Shown piece after piece: positions 59,975-64,000 of a DNA stretch of 64,000 bases. This DNA is from Corynebacterium sp. 21KM1197 (GTDB taxonomy: Bacteria > Actinomycetota > Actinomycetes > Mycobacteriales > Mycobacteriaceae): the NCBI RefSeq assembly GCF_033783015.1, contig NZ_CP123907.1, forward strand, positions 2,046,001 to 2,110,000. Reading direction: 5' to 3'. The stretch's first letter is position 1. Every line of letters starts with the position of its first letter. Position numbers and translations under genes: made by a program. The notes beneath the pieces are model-generated. The model was not told where the DNA came from. It searched no databases and was given only the letters and a program-made list of their open reading frames with translations.

Positions 59975-61144
59975 TCAACTGCGCTCTTGTAGAGCCAGCC
60001 CCAAGCCTGCTTCGATAGCAGCACTGGCCGTGTCCTCAGCCAATGTTCCCAGCGTATCAACAGTCTCGGCGGTATTTTGGAAAATCGGCTCCCAATCTGC
60101 GGGATTTTCCAGAACCTGCTCGGTGGAGGTCTCCACCAGGGCGTTGATCTCACCCACGGCGGCCTCGGTATTGCCCTGCGCAACCTCCATGACCTCCTCG
60201 GGGGTGGCCAGTTCCTGCGCCACGGTCTCCTGAGCCCAGCTCTGAATCGCGTTCTGATCCTCCTCGTAGGAACGCATGGGGGTGTGTTCCTCCGTGGACT
60301 CCGGCAGGGCAAAGTATTCATTGACCTGCCCGTCCGGTACGTCGTAGGCCTTTTCCACGGCCACGTCCACCGGCTGCGCGCGCCCAATCAGCCCATACAC
60401 GGTCATGGAGTTCACGCCCAGGGCCTCTCCATTGAGCGGATCATAGGCCACCCCGCCGGAATCCCCCGGCAGCACGGTTCCGATGAACCATAGCCCGTTG
60501 CTGGAGCGCAGCACCTGGATACCGCAGGTGCGGCCCGTGGTTTGTCCCTCGTTGCAGATGGGTTGCCCGGCGTTATCAAAGGAGATTTCCCAGGGCTCCA
60601 GATCGCGGTAATCCCGCACGCCGGTGAGCCTCACGGGTTCCCCGTAGGAGAGCCCAAATTGATTCTCCGAGTCCGCCATGCGGGTCATCTCAACGCCCTC
60701 GACGATGTCCGCCGTGGCCCAGTCATCGCCGTCATACATCAGGCGCAGTTCCTCGGGATCGCCCTCGTCCAAGGCCATGTGCACCGGGCCGCCCTGGTCG
60801 CGCACGGCGATGAGTTGGTTCCCCTCGCGCAGCGGCGCGTACACCTCGGGGGCCATCTCCATGCTCGTCCCCTCGATTCCCCACAGGCAGTGCCCGGCGG
60901 TCACCATCACGTCCTTCCGGGAACCGTCCGGCAGCGTCACCGTGCCGGGCACTCCCTGGCTGCAATGCTGCGCAAAAATATCCACCGGAATGTCCGTGGT
61001 ATTCACGCCGTCGAGCGGCGGGTACGTGTGCATGCGCGCACCGGGGGCCACCTCGGCGGCACCGGCCAGCGGGGTGCTTATCGACGCCGCCAGGGCCGCA
61101 CCCATCACGGCGCTCACCACGCCGGAAACAACACGCTTGTTCAT
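59975..61144 (-). CDS. secreted trypsin-like serine protease B with extended C-terminal tail
   Basis: 389 residues. Signal peptide to about residue 29 (LAGAAEVAPG). Triad: His in VTAGHCLWGIE, Asp in GDDWATADIVEG, Ser in LPGDSGGVAYDPLNGEALG. After EYFALPEST the last about 90 residues form a helical tail (VAQELATPEEVMEVAQGNTEAAV ... LGTLAEDTASAAIEAG) that resembles the separately encoded 85-residue protein. ATG 61144 directly follows the stop of that gene (TAG-ATG), so the two are co-translated; protease A follows after 34 bp. Confidence 0.9.
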   Translation of the reverse strand: MNKRVVSGVVSAVMGAALAASISTPLAGAAEVAPGARMHTYPPLDGVNTTDIPVDIFAQHCSQGVPGTVTLPDGSRKDVMVTAGHCLWGIEGTSMEMAPEVYAPLREGNQLIAVRDQGGPVHMALDEGDPEELRLMYDGDDWATADIVEGVEMTRMADSENQFGLSYGEPVRLTGVRDYRDLEPWEISFDNAGQPICNEGQTTGRTCGIQVLRSSNGLWFIGTVLPGDSGGVAYDPLNGEALGVNSMTVYGLIGRAQPVDVAVEKAYDVPDGQVNEYFALPESTEEHTPMRSYEEDQNAIQSWAQETVAQELATPEEVMEVAQGNTEAAVGEINALVETSTEQVLENPADWEPIFQNTAETVDTLGTLAEDTASAAIEAGLGLALQERS

Positions 61145-61402
61145 CTATCCCTCCCGAAGAGCCTCATCAAAAGCAAAGAAAGTGTCCGCCGCGAGTTCTC
61201 CCAGATACGCGGCGCTATCCTGGGTGTTTGCCACCACGTCAGGAATAGTAGCGGGGTCCTGCACGGAGTTCAGGGTTTGCTTACCCCATTGGGCAGTCTC
61301 CGCCATTGCGGCCTCCGCATTGGCCTGGGCCACCGTCACCGCCACGGCAGGCACGCACGTCAGGGATGCCGCCAGGGCCCATGCTGTACGCCGTATTCTC
61401 AT
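61145..61402 (-). CDS. small secreted protein, paralogue of the protease C-terminal tail
   Basis: 85 residues: MRIRRTAWALAASLTCVPAVAVTVAQA signal peptide, then a 58-residue helical chain. VQDPATIPDVVANTQDSAAYLGELAADT aligns without gaps to ENPADWEPIFQNT...LGTLAEDT of protease B, with 10 of 25 identities, and its LGEL...FDEAL end resembles the last residues of protease A. First gene of a mini-protein - protease B - protease A run. An inhibitor, chaperone or adaptor role is conceivable; nothing proves one. Confidence 0.7.
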   Translation of the reverse strand: MRIRRTAWALAASLTCVPAVAVTVAQANAEAAMAETAQWGKQTLNSVQDPATIPDVVANTQDSAAYLGELAADTFFAFDEALREG

Positions 61403-61445
61403 GTGCGCTCTTTTCCGCTATTAGTTTTTCGGGTCACCGATCACA

Positions 61446-63407
61446 CTAAGACCGCGCGGTATTCTCCACAAGAGCCCTGGCATTACTCCCCTCTTTCGGG
61501 GGCAATACTGACGTCACCCGCGCCACCACCGCGCGCTTATTCTCCGCATTCAGCAGGTCCTCCCGGAAGCCCGAGGTGGTCAGCGCCCGCGCGATCCGCG
61601 CCAGGATCTTCAGGTGCTGCTTCCCGGCGTCCTCCGGCACGGCGATGAGAAAGACCAGGCGCACCGGCTGGCCATCCGGCGCGTTCCACTCCACGTCCCG
61701 CTCAAGCCGGGCCACCGCCAGCACCGGCTCGCGCACCCCGGAGCACCGGGCGTGCGGAATCGCCACCCCCTCACCCACCGCCGTGGTGCTCTTTTCCTCC
61801 CGATCCAGCGCCGCGCGCAGCACCTCCTCGGGGCGGGATATGCGCTTGCCTGCGGCGTCGATAAGCAGGCGCAGCAGGTGCTCGCGGTCGCGGGGCTGTG
61901 CGTTGAGCAGCACGGCCCGCTCGGTCAGCAGCTCTCGTTCCTGAGGCTGGGTCACTCCCACCGCGATCACGATGGTGGCGGCGGTGACCGCCACCCCTGC
62001 GGCCAGGGCCAGGAAGAACCAGCCCACGCCGTCCAGCGCACCCAGCACGGCCACGATCGGCCCGCCGTGCATGACGTGATCGGCCACGGACCACCACCCG
62101 GCCAGGGCACCGGCCACGGCACCGCCCAGCACGTTGGCCGGAATCACCTGGAGCGGGCGGGCCGCCGCCAGTGGGATCGCCCCCTCGCTGATGCCAAAGA
62201 AGCCCATCACCAAAGAGGCCGCCCCGGCCTCGCGCTCGGTGGAACTAAACCAGCCGCGGCGCAACAGCGTGGCCACCCCCACTGCCAGCGGCGGGACGGA
62301 GATCGCGGCGGCCGCCATGCCCATCGGGTAGGGGTTACCCGCCGCGATGAGGCCGCCACCAAACAGAAACGCCGTCTTATTAAACGGCCCACCCATGTCA
62401 AAGGCAATCATGCCGCCGATGACCGCACCCAGGAGGATCGCGGAACCACCGTCAAGCCCCTGGAGGGCGCTCATCAGGGATTCAAAAAGGGCCGCCACGG
62501 GGTGCCCGATAACGTAAATAAAAAGCAGTCCCACGATCAGGCTGGTGGAAATGGGAATCACGATGATAGGCCAAATAGGAGCCACATACTTATTCACCGG
62601 GATTCGTTTAATTCCCAGGGCCACATAGCCGGAGAGAATGCCCGTGATAATGCCGCCGATGAAGCCCGCGCCCGCCTCCGAGCCGTACAGCGAGCCCGTC
62701 ACCGCCACCATGCCGGTGATAAAACCCGGCGCGAGTCCCGGACGCTGCGCAATCCCCGCCGCGATATACGCCGAGAGAACCGGAACCATGAGGCTCAACG
62801 CCAGCGCCCCCAGTTGCTCGATGGTGGCCCAGAAGGAACCCTCCGGGATCACCAAACCCTCCGCCGTGGGCTGCCCGCCCACCGAGAGCGCCACCGCCAG
62901 CAGCAGCCCTCCGGTGACCACGAAGGGGATCATGTGGGATACGCCGTTCATGAGCGCCTGATACATCGTGCGCAGGCGCTCCCGCGCACCCGCCCCGGTT
63001 TTTTCGTGCGGCTCGCTCGTGGCTTTCTCGCGCTCCTCGGCACCACCACCGTCGGTTGCCCCACCATCGTGGGCCCCGCCCCGCAGCACGGGAGCCTCTG
63101 GGGCCCTTTCGAGGAGGCATTGCGGGTTCTTGATCGCCTCGTCCACCGCCGTGGAAAGCACTCTCTTTCCGGCAAAGCGTTCCTGGGAAATGGCCACGTC
63201 CGCCGCGATGATAATGGCGCTGGCCTGCGCAATATCATCGGCGCTGAACGTGCCCTCCACGCCGATGGAACCGTGCGTTTCCACCTTGAGATTCACACCC
63301 GATTCCCGGGCGGCGGCCTGCAATTTCTCCGCCGCCATATACGTGTGCGCAATGCCCGTGGGGCAGGCCGTAATGGCCAGGATAAGGGGAGGATTCTGAG
63401 TATCCAT
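61446..63407 (-). CDS. PTS fructose-type permease EIIBCA
   Basis: 653-residue sugar phosphotransferase permease. Domain order: EIIB (about 1-95, phosphorylated Cys15 in ITACPTGIAHTYMAAE), linker, membrane EIIC (about 145-480, with GGLLLAVALSVGG, GFIGGIITGILSGY, FDMGGPFNKTAF), and EIIA (about 505-650) with the active histidine in VGEGVAIPHARCSG. The fru family is clear; fructose is the likeliest substrate, but 2-O-alpha-mannosyl glycerate-type or other ketose specificity is possible. No fruK or regulator gene is adjacent in this window. Confidence 0.88.
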   Translation of the reverse strand: MDTQNPPLILAITACPTGIAHTYMAAEKLQAAARESGVNLKVETHGSIGVEGTFSADDIAQASAIIIAADVAISQERFAGKRVLSTAVDEAIKNPQCLLERAPEAPVLRGGAHDGGATDGGGAEEREKATSEPHEKTGAGARERLRTMYQALMNGVSHMIPFVVTGGLLLAVALSVGGQPTAEGLVIPEGSFWATIEQLGALALSLMVPVLSAYIAAGIAQRPGLAPGFITGMVAVTGSLYGSEAGAGFIGGIITGILSGYVALGIKRIPVNKYVAPIWPIIVIPISTSLIVGLLFIYVIGHPVAALFESLMSALQGLDGGSAILLGAVIGGMIAFDMGGPFNKTAFLFGGGLIAAGNPYPMGMAAAAISVPPLAVGVATLLRRGWFSSTEREAGAASLVMGFFGISEGAIPLAAARPLQVIPANVLGGAVAGALAGWWSVADHVMHGGPIVAVLGALDGVGWFFLALAAGVAVTAATIVIAVGVTQPQERELLTERAVLLNAQPRDREHLLRLLIDAAGKRISRPEEVLRAALDREEKSTTAVGEGVAIPHARCSGVREPVLAVARLERDVEWNAPDGQPVRLVFLIAVPEDAGKQHLKILARIARALTTSGFREDLLNAENKRAVVARVTSVLPPKEGSNARALVENTARS

Positions 63408-63470
63408 ACCCCTTAGATTAGGCCCCTATGCAGCGCTTCTGCTCATCGCTCGGCCACACTCGGCCCCGTG

Positions 63471-64000
63471 TTATTCGCCACCGCTCACGGTCACGGCCCC
63501 GGCCGCCTTTGCCGCCGCCGCCCGCGCGGCCTCGGTGTTCTCCCCGGTGGCCAGGGCCACCCCCATGATCCTTCCCACGCGAGCGCGCTGCTTGCCAAAG
63601 AACTCCACGGTGGCCTCCGGCACGGCAAAGGCCCGGTCCAGGCCGCCGTACTGTGGGTTCTCCGTTTCCGTGGGGCTGAGGATCATGGCGGCGGCACCGG
63701 GGGAAACCAGGGTGACGTCGATAGGCAAACCCAGCACCGCGCGCGCATGCAGGTCAAACTGGGAGAAGCGCTGGGAGCACAGGGTGACCAGCCCCGTGCA
63801 GTGCGGGCGCGGCAGCACCTCGGAGAAGTACACGTCCTCACCGGAGACAAACATCTTCACGCTGAACACCCCTCGCCCACCCAGGGCGTTGGACACGCGC
63901 GCGGCCACGGAGCGGGCGTTGTCCAGGGCGGCGGGTTCCATGTACACCGGCTGCCACGCCTCGGTGTATTCGCCGCTGTGGTAGGTGCAGCCGATGGGCT
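63471..64000 (-). CDS. purT: formate-dependent phosphoribosylglycinamide formyltransferase PurT (5' part beyond window)
   Basis: C-terminal about 176 residues of an ATP-grasp enzyme of purine synthesis that uses formate instead of formyl-THF. The reading frame from the right edge gives PIGCTYHSGEYTEAWQPVYMEPAAL, then GGRGVFSVKMFVSGEDVYFSEVLPRPHCTGLVTLCSQRFSQFDLHARAVLGLP and PTETENPQYGGLDRAFAVPEATVEFFGK, matching PurT strongly. Stop TAA at 63471-63473. N-terminus is outside the window. Confidence 0.93.
   Translation of the reverse strand, partial: PIGCTYHSGEYTEAWQPVYMEPAALDNARSVAARVSNALGGRGVFSVKMFVSGEDVYFSEVLPRPHCTGLVTLCSQRFSQFDLHARAVLGLPIDVTLVSPGAAAMILSPTETENPQYGGLDRAFAVPEATVEFFGKQRARVGRIMGVALATGENTEAARAAAAKAAGAVTVSGGE

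Noticed and set aside
61614..63416. 600-codon plus-strand frame opposite the PTS gene
   Set aside because: Arg/His-rich shadow; the minus-strand EIIBCA motifs are complete.

Overview
The window reads as a chromosomal segment of a high-GC Corynebacterium. Evidence from gene content and order: ftsH-hpt-tilS-dacB-ppa; a six-gene mrp Na+/H+ antiporter operon whose first gene is an MrpA-MrpB fusion; def - N-acetyltransferase - xthA - cls; glnX-glnH-pknG followed further on by ackA-pta and fprA; bioB with the actinobacterial accessory gene bsaP; and aspT-dnaZX-ybaB-recR. These orders match my recollection of Corynebacterium glutamicum. Many genes carry a TANNNT -10 box 6-8 nt before the start codon, as expected for leaderless transcripts of this group. 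The window is almost fully coding; no rRNA, prophage, insertion sequence or CRISPR array is visible.

Layout. 1-7000: ftsH (cut by the left edge), purine salvage (hpt), tRNA-Ile lysidine synthetase (tilS), a PBP4-type peptidase, then divergent ppa, a rhodanese, a MarR regulator and a GT87-type mannosyltransferase. 7000-12240: a secreted CAP protein, ppk2, groEL2 under a CIRCE-like operator, and an M20 peptidase. 12240-16010: a structured leader with a 20-codon leader peptide and a pseudoknot, a stand-alone LeuA-regulatory-domain protein, and a four-gene osmoprotectant ABC importer. 16250-22660: the mrp operon. 22660-24050: an HATPase_c_4/winged-helix protein behind a repeat-rich operator. 24036-31305: GCS2 ligase, LytR_C protein, DUF3263 protein, def, acetyltransferase, xthA, cls and a second CAP protein. 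31460-36270: NptA-type phosphate transporter, EamA exporter, ABC exporter pair, an antitoxin remnant and a NUDIX hydrolase. 36325-49000: glnX-glnH-pknG (control of 2-oxoglutarate dehydrogenase through OdhI), an AAA ATPase with twin operators, a Tat-exported protein with a beta-propeller partner, ackA-pta and fprA. 49000-58800: bsaP-bioB, a Tat-exported PGRP amidase, an SPFH protein, tRNA-Ser(GGA), 4.5S RNA, aspT, a SUFU-like protein, dnaX, ybaB, recR and a lipoprotein. 58900-64000: two trypsin-like secreted proteases plus a mini-paralogue of their C-terminal tail, a fructose-type PTS permease and the 3' end of purT.

Most notable: (1) the leader at 12242-12441 combines a near-canonical promoter, a leaderless branched-chain-rich leader peptide and an 8-bp loop-to-3' pseudoknot, matching the published description of the actinobacterial LEU element, but it precedes a lone LeuA regulatory domain rather than leuA itself. 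(2) The two CAP genes, 23 kb apart, share two conserved upstream elements at similar spacing. (3) Two probable regulators/ATPases (22815 and 41516) have palindromic or repeated operators lying on their own leaderless promoters. (4) A protease pair shares a C-terminal tail with a separately encoded small secreted protein. (5) The PknG here contains no cysteine and carries a duplicated acidic motif. Functional statements rest on motif recognition by eye; no database search was run.
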